Below, piece after piece: positions 40,799 to 49,866 of a DNA stretch of 64,000 nucleotides (the first letter of the stretch is position 1; each line of letters opens with the position of its first letter). A program made the translations under genes and the position numbers. The stretch is from Nocardioides salarius. GTDB taxonomy: Bacteria > Actinomycetota > Actinomycetes > Propionibacteriales > Nocardioidaceae. A model generated the notes under the pieces. That model was not told the DNA's origin and ran no database searches. It saw only the letters and a list, made by a program, of their open reading frames with translations. The stretch lies in contig NZ_JAFBBZ010000001.1 of the NCBI RefSeq assembly GCF_016907435.1, positions 2,790,001 through 2,854,000 on the forward strand, read 5' to 3'.

Positions 40799-42466
40799 GT
40801 GACCCAGGCCCCCCACCCGACCGGCAGCCCCGGCGACACCGCAGCCGCCCCGGCGGAGTCCGAGGTGGCCATGACGCACCGCCAGGTGCTCGAGGCGCTG
40901 AGCGGACTGCTGCTGGCGATGTTCGTGGCCATGCTCTCGAGCACCGTGGTCACCAACGCGCTGCCGCGCATCGTGGCCGACCTCGACGGCACCCAGACCG
41001 GCTACACCTGGGTCGTGGTGGCCACCCTGTTGGCCATGACTGCCACCACGCCGGTGTGGGGCAAGCTCTCCGACCTCTTCAGCAAGAAGATGCTCGTGCA
41101 GCTGGCGCTGGTGATCTTCGCGATCGGCTCGCTCATCGCGGCGCTCGCGCCCAGCATGGAGGTGCTCATCGGCGCGCGCGTCGTGCAGGGCCTCGGTGTC
41201 GGCGGGCTGACCGCCCTGGTGCAGGTCGTGATCGCCAGCATGATCACGCCGCGCGAGCGCGGGCGCTACTCCGGCTACATCGGCGCCACCTTCGCCCTCG
41301 CCACGGTCTCAGGCCCGCTCATCGGCGGCCTGATCGTCGACTCCCCGCTCGGCTGGCGGGGCACCTTCTTCGTCGGCCTGCCCTTCGCCGTGGTGGCCTT
41401 CGTGCTGCTGCAGAAGACCCTGCGCCTGCCGGTCGTCAAGCGCGAGGTGCACATCGACTACACCGGCGCCACGCTCATCGTCGCCGGCGTCAGCCTGCTG
41501 CTGGTGTGGGTCAGCCTGGCCGGCAACCAGTTCGACTGGGTCTCGCCCGTCTCGGCACTGCTCGTCGTCGCCGGCCTCGTGGTCGTGGCCGCCGCGGTGT
41601 ACGTCGAGGCCCGCGTGGCCGTCGAGCCGGTGGTGCCGCTGGGCCTCTTCCGCGACCGCACCATCGCCCTGGCCACCACGGCCTCGGTGCTGATCGGCGT
41701 GGCCATGTTCGGCTCCACCGTCTACCTGTCGCAGTACTTCCAGACCGCCCGCGGCATGAGCCCGACCCACGCGGGCCTGATGTCGATCTGCATGGTCGGC
41801 GGGCTGCTGGTCTCGAGCATCGTCTCGGGCCGGCGGATCACCACCACCGGGCGGTGGAAGCGCTGGCTGGTCTCGGGCATGGTCCTGACCGTGGTCGGCC
41901 TGGCCCTGCTCGGCACCATCGACGAGACCACCGACCTGCGCGTGGTCGGCGTCTTCATGGCGGTCCTGGGCGTCGGCCTGGGCGCCACCATGCAGAACCT
42001 GGTGCTGGCGGTGCAGAACAGCGTGCCGCTGAGCCAGCTCGGCGCGGCCAGCTCGGTCGTCGCGTTCTTCCGCTCCCTCGGTGGCTCGGTGGGCGTCTCC
42101 GTGCTCGGGGCGCTGCTGAGCACCCAGGTCGCCACCAAGGTCACCGCCGGGCTTCGCGACCTCGGCATCGAGGAGACCGGGCACAGCAGCCACGAGATCC
42201 CCGACCTCGCCACCCTGCCGGCCCCGGTGCGCGGGGTCTTCGAGCAGGCCTTCGGCGAGTCCTTCGGCCACATCTTCCTGGTCGCCACCCCGCTGGCGCT
42301 GCTGGCCCTGGTCTGCGTCGTGGCCATCCGCGAGGTGCCGCTGCGCACCACCCACGACATGGTCCCGGTCGCGCCCGCCGACTCCGCGCCCGAGGCCACC
42401 GCCGACCTGGTCGAGGACGCCGAGGGCGTCGACAGCCGGGCGGCGGCTACGCTGCCGCCACGATGA
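40799..42466 (+). CDS. MFS multidrug exporter, DHA2 / 14-helix family
   Basis: The product has about 555 residues. The N-terminal signature LSSTVVTNALPRIVADL and the motif A-like GKLSDLFSKK are those of DHA2 drug:proton antiporters (EmrB/QacA type). VVQGLGVGGLTALVQVVIAS and the motif C region ATVSGPLIGGLIVD follow. Fourteen helices are predicted by eye, and the C-terminal 40 residues are acidic. The start is uncertain. GTG 40784 and GTG 40799 extend the N-terminus, while ATG 40871 has GAGG 5 nt upstream and begins MTHRQVLEALSG. It forms an operon with marR (ATGA overlap), so induction by exported substrates is expected. Confidence 0.88.
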   Translation: MTQAPHPTGSPGDTAAAPAESEVAMTHRQVLEALSGLLLAMFVAMLSSTVVTNALPRIVADLDGTQTGYTWVVVATLLAMTATTPVWGKLSDLFSKKMLVQLALVIFAIGSLIAALAPSMEVLIGARVVQGLGVGGLTALVQVVIASMITPRERGRYSGYIGATFALATVSGPLIGGLIVDSPLGWRGTFFVGLPFAVVAFVLLQKTLRLPVVKREVHIDYTGATLIVAGVSLLLVWVSLAGNQFDWVSPVSALLVVAGLVVVAAAVYVEARVAVEPVVPLGLFRDRTIALATTASVLIGVAMFGSTVYLSQYFQTARGMSPTHAGLMSICMVGGLLVSSIVSGRRITTTGRWKRWLVSGMVLTVVGLALLGTIDETTDLRVVGVFMAVLGVGLGATMQNLVLAVQNSVPLSQLGAASSVVAFFRSLGGSVGVSVLGALLSTQVATKVTAGLRDLGIEETGHSSHEIPDLATLPAPVRGVFEQAFGESFGHIFLVATPLALLALVCVVAIREVPLRTTHDMVPVAPADSAPEATADLVEDAEGVDSRAAATLPPR

Positions 42467-42909
42467 CCGCCTCACGAGCAGAGTCCCTCATGCGCCTGGA
42501 GCAGGAGGTGGGCGTGATGATCCGCCGCGTGAAGCGGGTGATCGGGGAGCGTGCCCACGCCGTGCACCCCGACCTGCAGCCGGCGTCGTACCTGATGCTG
42601 GCCTACCTGGGCCAGCACGGCCCGATGCGGGCCTCGGTCGCGGCCGAGATGTTCAACATCGACAAGGGCGCCATCAGCCGCCAGGTCGCGCACCTCGTCG
42701 ACCTCGGCCTCGTCGAGCGCACCCAGGATCCCGACGACGGCCGCGCCTCGCTCATCTCGGCCACCGCGTCGGCCGTCGAGCGGCTGACCGCGGTCGCCGA
42801 GCACCGGCGGCGCTGGCTCGACGAGCGGCTCGACGACTGGGACGCCGAGGAGCTCGAGGACTTTGCGCGCGTGCTGGGCCGCTACAACGAGGCCCTCAAC
42901 CGCAGCTGA
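42463..42909 (+). CDS. MarR-family transcriptional regulator
   Basis: The 148-residue winged-helix protein contains MRASVAAEMFNIDKGAISRQVAHLVDLGLV as the DNA-binding helices and the wing DPDDGRASLISATA. It has no Cys, so it probably senses small ligands rather than oxidants. The ATG overlaps the exporter stop by 4 nt. It most likely represses the promoter at 40729-40757. Convergent with the GH13 gene, 18 bp away. Confidence 0.92.
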   Translation: MTASRAESLMRLEQEVGVMIRRVKRVIGERAHAVHPDLQPASYLMLAYLGQHGPMRASVAAEMFNIDKGAISRQVAHLVDLGLVERTQDPDDGRASLISATASAVERLTAVAEHRRRWLDERLDDWDAEELEDFARVLGRYNEALNRS

Positions 42910-42927
42910 GGGCCCCGCCGGGCAGCG

Positions 42928-44562
42928 TCAGGAGCGCACCCAGACCGCGGTGTCGCCGGGCAGCAGGTCGGAGACCGGCCCGCTGCTGGCCACGACCTCG
43001 CCCTGGGGGCGGCTGACCGGGGTGGAGCCGCAGTTGAGCACCACGGTCACCGGCCCGCGCCGGAAGGCCAGCACGTCGCGGCCCAGGTCGAGCATCTCGA
43101 CCTCGCCGGTGGCGCTGCTCAGCGCCCGGCGCGCCGCGAGCGCGCGCTGGTAGAACGCCAGCGTCGAGTCGGGGTCGACCCGCTGGGCGTCGACGGTCAC
43201 GTCGGCCCAGCCCTCGGGCTGGGGAATCCACGGCTGGCCCTCGCCGGGCCCGAAGCCGAACGGCGGCTTCTCGCCCGACCACGGCATCGGCACCCGGCAG
43301 CCGTCGCGGCCGACCTCGCCGGTGCGCAGGTAGGACGGGTCCTGCCGGTGCTCGGGGGCCACGTCGACCTGCTCGAGCCCCAGCTCCTCGCCCTGGTAGA
43401 CGTACGACGAGCCGGGCAGCGCCAGCATCGCCAGCGTCGCGGCGCGCGCCCGGGCCAGGCCCTTCGCGCCCCCGCCGTAGCGGGTCACGTGGCGTACGAC
43501 GTCGTGGTTGCTCAGCACCCACGTCGGGCTGGCCTGCACGTCGGCGAGCGCGGTGAAGGTGCCGGTGATGACGCCCTCGAACGCCTCGGCCGACCACGGG
43601 GCCAGCAGCCAGGAGAAGTTGAAGGCCTGGCTCATCTCGTCGTCGCGCACGAACTGCGCCATCGACTCGGGGGTCTGGGTCCAGGCCTCGGCCACCAGCA
43701 TCCGGTCGCCGTCGTACTCGGCGAGCACGTCGTGCCAGCGCCGGTAGACGTCGTGCACCTCGGGCTGGTCCCACATCGGCTCGTCGCGCAGGGTGCGCTC
43801 GACCATCGAGCGCTCCTCGTTGATCGGCGCCGCGCTGTCGGGCTGCTCGCCCTCGGCGACCACCTGGTCGCGCAGCGACTCCTCCTTGAGCAGGCCGTGC
43901 GCCACGTCGACGCGGAAGCCGTCGACCCCGCGGTCGAGCCAGAAGCGCAGCACGTCGACGAACATGTCGCCGACCTCGGGGTTGCGCCAGTCGAAGTCGG
44001 GCTGGGTGGAGTCGAAGAGGTGCAGGTACCACTGCGGGTCGTCGTCGCGCCCGTCCGGGTGCTCGGCCACCCGGGTCCACGCGGCGCCGCCGAAGACCGA
44101 CTGCCAGTTGTTGGGCGGCTCCTGGCCCTGCGGGCCGCGGCCGTCGCGGAAGAGGTAGCGCGCGCGCTCGGGGCTGCCGGGCTCGGCGGCCAGCGCGGCC
44201 TGGAACCACACGTGCTGGTCGGAGGAGTGGTTGGGCACCAGGTCGGCGATGATCTTGAGGCCCAGCTCGTGGGCGGTCGCCACGAGCGTGTCGGCGTCCT
44301 CGAGGGTGCCGAAGAGCGGGTCGATGTCGCAGTAGTCGCTGACGTCGTACCCGTGGTCCTTCTGCGGGGAGCGGTAGAACGGCGAGATCCACACCGCGTC
44401 GACGCCCAGGTCGCGCAGGTAGGGCAGCCGGGCGGTGATGCCGGGCAGGTCGCCCACGCCGTCACCGTCGGCGTCGGCGAAGGAGCGCGGGTAGACCTGG
44501 TAGATGACGGCGTGGCGCCACCACTCGGCGCCGGCGCCCTGGTTTGGATCGTTCAAAGCCAT
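42928..44562 (-). CDS. GH13 alpha-glucosidase
   Basis: The 544-residue (beta/alpha)8 glycosidase has the catalytic triad D219 (DGFRVDVAH), E292 (VAEAW) and D354 (SNHD), and the early motif YQVYPRSFADADGDGVGDL. The residues and length fit oligo-1,6-glucosidase / alpha-glucosidase subfamilies that release glucose from maltose-like sugars. It has no signal peptide, so it is cytosolic. ATG at 44562 follows GGAGGAC. It begins a minus-strand region separated by 38 bp from the hypothetical gene upstream. Confidence 0.9.
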   Translation of the reverse strand: MALNDPNQGAGAEWWRHAVIYQVYPRSFADADGDGVGDLPGITARLPYLRDLGVDAVWISPFYRSPQKDHGYDVSDYCDIDPLFGTLEDADTLVATAHELGLKIIADLVPNHSSDQHVWFQAALAAEPGSPERARYLFRDGRGPQGQEPPNNWQSVFGGAAWTRVAEHPDGRDDDPQWYLHLFDSTQPDFDWRNPEVGDMFVDVLRFWLDRGVDGFRVDVAHGLLKEESLRDQVVAEGEQPDSAAPINEERSMVERTLRDEPMWDQPEVHDVYRRWHDVLAEYDGDRMLVAEAWTQTPESMAQFVRDDEMSQAFNFSWLLAPWSAEAFEGVITGTFTALADVQASPTWVLSNHDVVRHVTRYGGGAKGLARARAATLAMLALPGSSYVYQGEELGLEQVDVAPEHRQDPSYLRTGEVGRDGCRVPMPWSGEKPPFGFGPGEGQPWIPQPEGWADVTVDAQRVDPDSTLAFYQRALAARRALSSATGEVEMLDLGRDVLAFRRGPVTVVLNCGSTPVSRPQGEVVASSGPVSDLLPGDTAVWVRS

Positions 44563-44600
44563 GTCCTCCAGTGTTCCACACGCTCCCGGCCCGGGCACGC

Positions 44601-45323
44601 TCAGGCGAACGCGTCGGGGGAGACCTCGATCCACACCTGCTCGGCGCGCCCGACCACCGCTCCGCGCGGGTCCACGACGGTCGTCGCGGTGCGGTGCTTG
44701 CGGCCCTCGCTGCCGCGCGCCAGGCCGACCACCACGTGCTCCTCGCCGGCCACCGGGGTGCGCAGCACCTCGGCGGTCATCCGGCCCAGCACCATCATCC
44801 GGTCCTCCATGTCGGCCGCCCAGGCGCCGGCGCAGTCGAGCGCCGCCCAGACCACGCGCAGGTCGGCCTCCCCGGCCACCCAGGGCGCGGCCACCCGCGG
44901 GCGCCCGTCGAGGTCGTCGACGCGCCCCGGGAAGATCCGCAGGCCGTCGCCCGGCTCGCGGGCGGTGCCGCAGCTGAAGCAGGTCGGGAAGGGGTGCTGC
45001 TCGAGCCCCGGGTAGCGGGTCGCGGCCTCGCGGGCGAGCGCCGTCGACACCGCGGCCACACCCTCGGGCGCGAGCGTGGCCCGGCGGGCCACCAGGGCCG
45101 GCGCGCCCTCGTGCAGCGCGGTCACGACGCCGTCGTCCTCGACGACCTCCATGGGGGTGTCGAGCGGCGGCGGCTGGCGCAGCGTCACCTCGACCGCCCC
45201 GCCGTCGGCGTCGACGTACGCCGCCAGGGCACCCGCCGACCAGCCGCCGTTGCCGGAGCCGGCGGGGCCGTTGAAGCGGGCGGGGACCACGAGGGCCTCG
45301 AGGGTCGAGGAGGAGGGGTTCAT
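44601..45323 (-). CDS. Thioesterase-like hypothetical protein
   Basis: The 240-residue protein begins with FNGPAGSGNGGWSAGALAAY, a pattern of hotdog-fold acyl-CoA proteins. In the middle is CFSCGTAREPGDGLRIFPG, with a C-X2-C pair that could bind metal. A hydrolase or acyl-binding role is possible but not shown. ATG at 45323 overlaps the photolyase stop by 4 nt, so the two genes are translationally coupled. Confidence 0.65.
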   Translation of the reverse strand: MNPSSSTLEALVVPARFNGPAGSGNGGWSAGALAAYVDADGGAVEVTLRQPPPLDTPMEVVEDDGVVTALHEGAPALVARRATLAPEGVAAVSTALAREAATRYPGLEQHPFPTCFSCGTAREPGDGLRIFPGRVDDLDGRPRVAAPWVAGEADLRVVWAALDCAGAWAADMEDRMMVLGRMTAEVLRTPVAGEEHVVVGLARGSEGRKHRTATTVVDPRGAVVGRAEQVWIEVSPDAFA

Positions 45324-46672
45324 CCCTTGATCCTCTCGTACCTGTCGAGGGCCTCCTGGCGCTCCTCCTTGTGGTCGAGCATCGGCGCCGGGTAGCCGAC
45401 CAGGTCGCGGGTGTCGGCGTCTGGCTCGTGCGGGTCGGGCACCTGGTCGGGGTCGGCGAGCTCGCTGACCCAGCGGCGCACGTAGGCGCCGTCGGGGTCG
45501 AAGCGCCGGCCCTGCGTGGTGGGGTTGAAGACCCGGAAGAACGGCGAGGCGTCGGTGCCGCTGCCGGCCGTCCACTGCCAGCCGTGGTTGTTGCTGGCCA
45601 GGTCGCCGTCGACGAGCCAGTGCAGGAAGTGCCGGGCGCCGTGCTGCCACTCCACGTGCAGGTCCTTGACCAGGAAGCTGGCCACGATCATCCGCAGCCG
45701 GTTGTGCATCCAGCCGGTCGCGCGCAGCTGGCGCATGCCGGCGTCGACGACCGGGAAGCCGGTGCGCCCCTCCTGCCAGGCGGTGAGCTGGTCGCCGGGG
45801 CGGTCGTAGTCCATGCGCGAGAACTCGGGCTTGTAGTAGTCGCGGGCCGAGTCGGGTCGCCGGTAGAGCACGTCGGCGTAGAACTCGCGCCACGCCAGCT
45901 CGGTGCGGTAGGTCTGCGCGCCCCTGCTCCGCTTCGCGCCCAGGTCGGCCAGCAGCGTGCGCGGGTGCACCTCGCCGTACTTCAGGTGCACCGACATCCG
46001 GCTGGTGCCGTCGCGGTCGGGCCGGTCGCGGTCGGTGTCGTAGTCGTCGACGCGGTCGAGGAACTCCGCCCACTGCCGCTGGGCCGAGGCCTCCCCGGGC
46101 TCGGGCAGGTCGAGGCCCGCGGGGACGCGCGGCTCGGGGATCTCGGTGGTGCCCTCGTCCAGCCGCAGCCACGAGACCCCGGTCGGGGCGTCGGCGGGCG
46201 CGTCCCAGCCCATGTCGTTCCAGGCCCGCGAGAACGGGGTGAAGACCTTGTAGGGCGCGCCCGAGCCGTTGCGCACCCGCCCGGGGTCGACGGCGTACGG
46301 CGACCCGGTGCGCACCAGCTCGATGCCGGCGTCGGCGAGGGCCTGCTCGACCGCCTCGTCGCGCTCGCGCCCGTAGGGGCCGAAGTCGGCGCTGACGTGC
46401 ACCCGCTCGGCGCCGACCGCCCCGGCGGCCAGCACCACGCGGCGCACCGGGTCGCCGCGCACCACCGACAGCGTCCCCCGGCGCCGGCGCAGCGAGGCGT
46501 CGAGCGAGCGCAGCGAGCCCGCCAGGTAGGCCTGCCGGCTCGGACCGGCCGGACCCCACAGGCGGGGGTCGAGCACGAAGAGCGGCAGCACCTCCCCGTC
46601 GGCGCCTGCCTCGACGAGCGCTGGGTTGTCGGAGAGCCGCAGGTCGCGGCGGAACCACATCACGCTGACCAC
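45320..46672 (-). CDS. phr: Cryptochrome/photolyase family, class I CPD photolyase type
   Basis: The 450-residue flavoprotein repairs pyrimidine dimers using light. It has the N-terminal antenna domain (VMWFRRDLRLSDNPAL) and the C-terminal FAD domain with TGFPVVDAGMRQLRATGWMHNR, RMIVASFLVKDL and NNHGWQWTAGSGTDASPFFR. Both blocks are strongly conserved in class I photolyases. The start could be GTG 46672, GTG 46663 or ATG 46660. The first is used. Divergent from the iron regulator gene with a 95-bp shared upstream region. Confidence 0.92.
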   Translation of the reverse strand: MVSVMWFRRDLRLSDNPALVEAGADGEVLPLFVLDPRLWGPAGPSRQAYLAGSLRSLDASLRRRRGTLSVVRGDPVRRVVLAAGAVGAERVHVSADFGPYGRERDEAVEQALADAGIELVRTGSPYAVDPGRVRNGSGAPYKVFTPFSRAWNDMGWDAPADAPTGVSWLRLDEGTTEIPEPRVPAGLDLPEPGEASAQRQWAEFLDRVDDYDTDRDRPDRDGTSRMSVHLKYGEVHPRTLLADLGAKRSRGAQTYRTELAWREFYADVLYRRPDSARDYYKPEFSRMDYDRPGDQLTAWQEGRTGFPVVDAGMRQLRATGWMHNRLRMIVASFLVKDLHVEWQHGARHFLHWLVDGDLASNNHGWQWTAGSGTDASPFFRVFNPTTQGRRFDPDGAYVRRWVSELADPDQVPDPHEPDADTRDLVGYPAPMLDHKEERQEALDRYERIKG

Positions 46673-46767
46673 GCCACGAGCCTGCCAGCGCGGCGGTGGG
46701 GCCAGCACACCCGAGCGGTCGCGGCCCGCGGGGCGGGGGTGTGGACCCTGTGGTGGACAATGGTCGG

Positions 46768-47454
46768 GTGAGCGACCTGATCGACACCACCGAGATGTAC
46801 CTCCGCACGATCTACGAGCTCGTGGAGGAGGGGATCGTGCCCCTGCGCGCCCGGATCGCCGAGCGGCTGCACCAGAGCGGGCCGACGGTGTCGCAGACGG
46901 TGGCGCGCATGGAGCGCGACGGGCTGCTCACCGTCGAGGGCGACCGCCACCTCGAGCTGACCGAGGACGGGCTGCGGCTGGCGACCCGGGTGATGCGCAA
47001 GCACCGCCTGGCCGAGCGCCTGCTGATCGACGTCATCGGCCTGGAGTGGGAGCTGGTGCACGAGGAGGCGTGCCGCTGGGAGCACGTCATGTCCGAGACC
47101 GTCGAGCGCCGCCTGCTCGAGCTGCTCGACCACCCCACCGAGTCGCCGTACGGCAACCCGATCCCGGGCCTCGACGAGCTCGGCCAGACCAGCACTGCTG
47201 AGACCTTCATGAGCGGCGTCGAGTCGCTGACCAGCGCCGCCAGCCCCGAGGAGGGTCGGGTGCTGGTGCGCCGCATCTCGGAGGAGATGCAGAAGGACGA
47301 GCAGCTGATGAGCGCGCTGCGCCGCGTCGGCGCGCTGCCCGACAAGACCGTGACGATCGTGGCCACCGAGGCCGGGGTGCTGGTCGGCGCGGCCGGCGAG
47401 AGCGCCGAGATCGTGCCCGAGGCCGCCGACCACATCTTCGTGCGCAGGCTCTAG
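46768..47454 (+). CDS. ideR: Iron-dependent repressor of the DtxR/IdeR family
   Basis: The 228-residue metalloregulator matches IdeR closely (DTTEMYLRTIYELVEEG; QSGPTVSQTVARMERDGL). The metal ligands are all kept: M10, C102, E105 and H106 for the regulatory site, and H79, E83 and H98 for the ancillary site. The C-terminal SH3-like domain is present. With Fe(II) it represses iron-uptake genes. GTG at 46768 has GACAAT ending 6 nt upstream and no Shine-Dalgarno sequence. Confidence 0.95.
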   Translation: MSDLIDTTEMYLRTIYELVEEGIVPLRARIAERLHQSGPTVSQTVARMERDGLLTVEGDRHLELTEDGLRLATRVMRKHRLAERLLIDVIGLEWELVHEEACRWEHVMSETVERRLLELLDHPTESPYGNPIPGLDELGQTSTAETFMSGVESLTSAASPEEGRVLVRRISEEMQKDEQLMSALRRVGALPDKTVTIVATEAGVLVGAAGESAEIVPEAADHIFVRRL

Positions 47455-48266
47455 GCCGGGACCGCCTCGGCACGCAGGTCGGCCAGGGCGGTGAGGAACT
47501 CGCTGCAGCCGGCGTGCACCGTGCGGGTGGCCAGGTCGTCGCCCCTGGTCGCGCCCCGGTTGAGGACGACCACGGGGGTGCCGGCCTTGGCGGCCCGCTT
47601 GACGAAGCGCAGCCCGCTCATCACCGTCAGGCTGGAGCCGGCGACCAGGAGCGCGCCGCCGCTCGGCCCGAGCGCCTCGACGGCCTCGTAGCAGCGCGCC
47701 ACCCGCGCCGGCGGCACGTTCTCGCCGAAGAAGACCACGTCGGGCTTGAGCAGCCCACCGCACTCGCAGTCGGGCACGACGAAGCCGTCGGTCTCCTCGA
47801 GGGCCACGTCGCCGTCGGGGTTGCTGGCCACGTCGGCATGCTGCTCGGCGAAGCCGGGGTTGAGCGCGGTCAGGCGCCGGTGCAGGTCGGCGCGGGCGCT
47901 GGTCGCGCGGCACGAGAGGCACACGACGTCGGCGATCCGGCCGTGCAGGGCGACCAGGCCGGGGGTGCCGACGCGCTCGTGGAGGCCGTCGACGTTCTGG
48001 GTGATCACCAGGTCGGCGCCCAGCCGGGCGACCGCGAGATGGCCGGGGTTGGGCTCGGCGTGGCGCATCCGGCCCCAGCCCAGGTGGCTGCGGGCCCAGT
48101 AGCGACGCCGCGGGCCGGGCCCGGAGACGAACTCCTGGTAGGTCATCGGGGTGCGCCGGGGGGCGCCCGGGCCGCGGTAGTCGGGGATGCCCGAGTCGGT
48201 CGACAGCCCGGCGCCGGTGAGCACCACCAGCGGCCGGCCGGCCAGCAGCCCGAGCGCGTCGTTCAC
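47451..48266 (-). CDS. Sir2-family NAD-dependent deacylase
   Basis: The 271-residue sirtuin removes acyl groups from lysines. The NAD motifs are GAGLSTDSGIPDYRG and TQNVDGLHERVG, the catalytic His is in LHGRI, the zinc cysteines are VVCLSC and DCECGG, and GSSLTVMSGLRF is the adenine-binding stretch. GTG at 48266 overlaps the DUF2277 stop by 4 nt, and the tail overlaps ideR by 4 nt. Confidence 0.93.
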   Translation of the reverse strand: MNDALGLLAGRPLVVLTGAGLSTDSGIPDYRGPGAPRRTPMTYQEFVSGPGPRRRYWARSHLGWGRMRHAEPNPGHLAVARLGADLVITQNVDGLHERVGTPGLVALHGRIADVVCLSCRATSARADLHRRLTALNPGFAEQHADVASNPDGDVALEETDGFVVPDCECGGLLKPDVVFFGENVPPARVARCYEAVEALGPSGGALLVAGSSLTVMSGLRFVKRAAKAGTPVVVLNRGATRGDDLATRTVHAGCSEFLTALADLRAEAVPA

Positions 48267-48532
48267 CGGGCGTACCGCTCCGCGGCCCGGGCCCGTGCCT
48301 TGGCCGCCTCGACCTCGCGGTCCTTGGGCGGTGCGGTGGTGACCAGGGCGTCGAGCAGGTGCCGGGTGGCCTCGGCGACCTCGGCCACGGCCCGGTCGAA
48401 GGCGGCCTGGTTGGCCTGGGACGGCTTGGTGGACCCGCTGACCTTGCGCACGTACTGCAGCGCCGCGGCCTCGACCTCGTCGGTGCTCGCCGGCGGCTCG
48501 AAGTTGTGGAGCTGGCGGATGTTGCGGCACAT
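48263..48532 (-). CDS. DUF2277 protein
   Basis: The 89-residue product starts MCRNIRQLHNFEPPAS, the signature of DUF2277, with helical segments after that. Function unknown. It is coupled by GTGA to the sirtuin gene, and the pair probably forms one transcript. Confidence 0.85.
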   Translation of the reverse strand: MCRNIRQLHNFEPPASTDEVEAAALQYVRKVSGSTKPSQANQAAFDRAVAEVAEATRHLLDALVTTAPPKDREVEAAKARARAAERYAR

Positions 48533-48604
48533 GCCCACGAGAGTACGTCGCCGCCACGTGGACCGGTGCTGCCGTGAGAAGGGCCGTGCTGGTTCGATGG
48601 GGCC

Positions 48605-49816
48605 ATGGCTGCCACCCCTGATCCCGCCTCCCGCTCCGAGCGCGAGCACGACCTGGTGCTGCTCGGCGCCACCGGCTTCACCGGTCGGCTGACCGCGGAG
48701 TACCTGGCGCGCAACGCCCCCGCCGGCCTGCGCTGGGCGCTGGCCGGACGCAACCCGGAGAAGCTGGCGGGGGTGCGCGCCGACCTGGCCGCCATCGACC
48801 CGGCGCTGGGCGAGCTGCCGCTGGTGACCGCCGACTCCGGCGACGCCGCGTCGCTGGCCGCGCTGGCCGGCAGCACCCGCGTCGTGATCACCACCGTCGG
48901 GCCCTACCTCGAGCACGGCGAGCCGCTGGTGGCCGCCTGCGCCGCCGCGGGCACCGACTACGTCGACCTCACCGGCGAGCCCGAGTTCGTCGACCGGATG
49001 TACCTGGCCCACCACGAGACCGCCGAGCGCACCGGCGCGCGCATCGTGCACGCCTGCGGCTTCGACTCGATCCCCCACGACCTGGGGGCCTGGTACACCG
49101 TCCAGCAGCTGCAGGCCACCGGCCCGGTCACGGTGCGTGGCGTGGTGCGCGCCTCGGGCACCTTCTCCGGCGGCACCTTCCACTCCGCGATGGGGGCGAC
49201 CTCGCGGATGAAGCAGACCCGTGAGGCCGCCAAGCAGCGCCGCGAGGTCGAGAAGCGCCCCGAGGGCCGGCGCAGCCGCGCGGTCGCCGGCAAGCCGCAC
49301 CGCGACGGCGAGCTGGGCTACTACCTGCTGCCGCTGCCCACCCTCGACCCGATGGTGGTCGCGCGCAGCGGCGCAGCGCTCGACTCCTACGGCCCCGACT
49401 TCCGCTACTCCCACTACATCGGCACCAGGACGCTGCGCTACGCGGTGGGCGGGATGGCCGGCCTGGTCGGGATCGGCGTGGCCGCGCAGGTCCCGCCCGT
49501 GCGCAACCTGCTCAAGAGCCGCATCAAGCAGGGCGAGGGTCCCTCGCCGGCGCGCCGGGAGAAGAGCTGGTTCACCGTCGACTTCATCGGCGAGGGCGAC
49601 GGTCGCACCATCCACACGCGCGTCTCCGGCGGCGACCCCGGCTACGGCGAGACCTCCAAGATGCTCGCGGAGTCGGCGCTGTGCCTGCTCCACGACGACA
49701 ACCCGACCACCGCCGGCTGCGTGACCACGGCCCAGGCGATGGGGGAGAACCTCACCGCCCGGCTGATGGCCGCCGGCATCCGCTTCGAGACGGTCGAGGG
49801 CCAGCGCGAGGGCTGA
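48605..49816 (+). CDS. Saccharopine dehydrogenase-like / trans-acting enoyl reductase family protein
   Basis: The 403-residue oxidoreductase has an N-terminal Rossmann motif LVLLGATGFTGRLTAEYL and GEPEFVDRMY. It belongs to the family containing the M. tuberculosis trans-acting enoyl reductase for phthiocerol lipids. A central hydrophobic block (VGGMAGLVGIGVAA) may touch membranes. The substrate is unknown. Divergent from DUF2277. Confidence 0.85.
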   Translation: MAATPDPASRSEREHDLVLLGATGFTGRLTAEYLARNAPAGLRWALAGRNPEKLAGVRADLAAIDPALGELPLVTADSGDAASLAALAGSTRVVITTVGPYLEHGEPLVAACAAAGTDYVDLTGEPEFVDRMYLAHHETAERTGARIVHACGFDSIPHDLGAWYTVQQLQATGPVTVRGVVRASGTFSGGTFHSAMGATSRMKQTREAAKQRREVEKRPEGRRSRAVAGKPHRDGELGYYLLPLPTLDPMVVARSGAALDSYGPDFRYSHYIGTRTLRYAVGGMAGLVGIGVAAQVPPVRNLLKSRIKQGEGPSPARREKSWFTVDFIGEGDGRTIHTRVSGGDPGYGETSKMLAESALCLLHDDNPTTAGCVTTAQAMGENLTARLMAAGIRFETVEGQREG

Positions 49817-49866
49817 GCGGCCGCGCGGGGCGCGGCTGGCGGGGACTGTCGGTGCGCTGCGGCAAG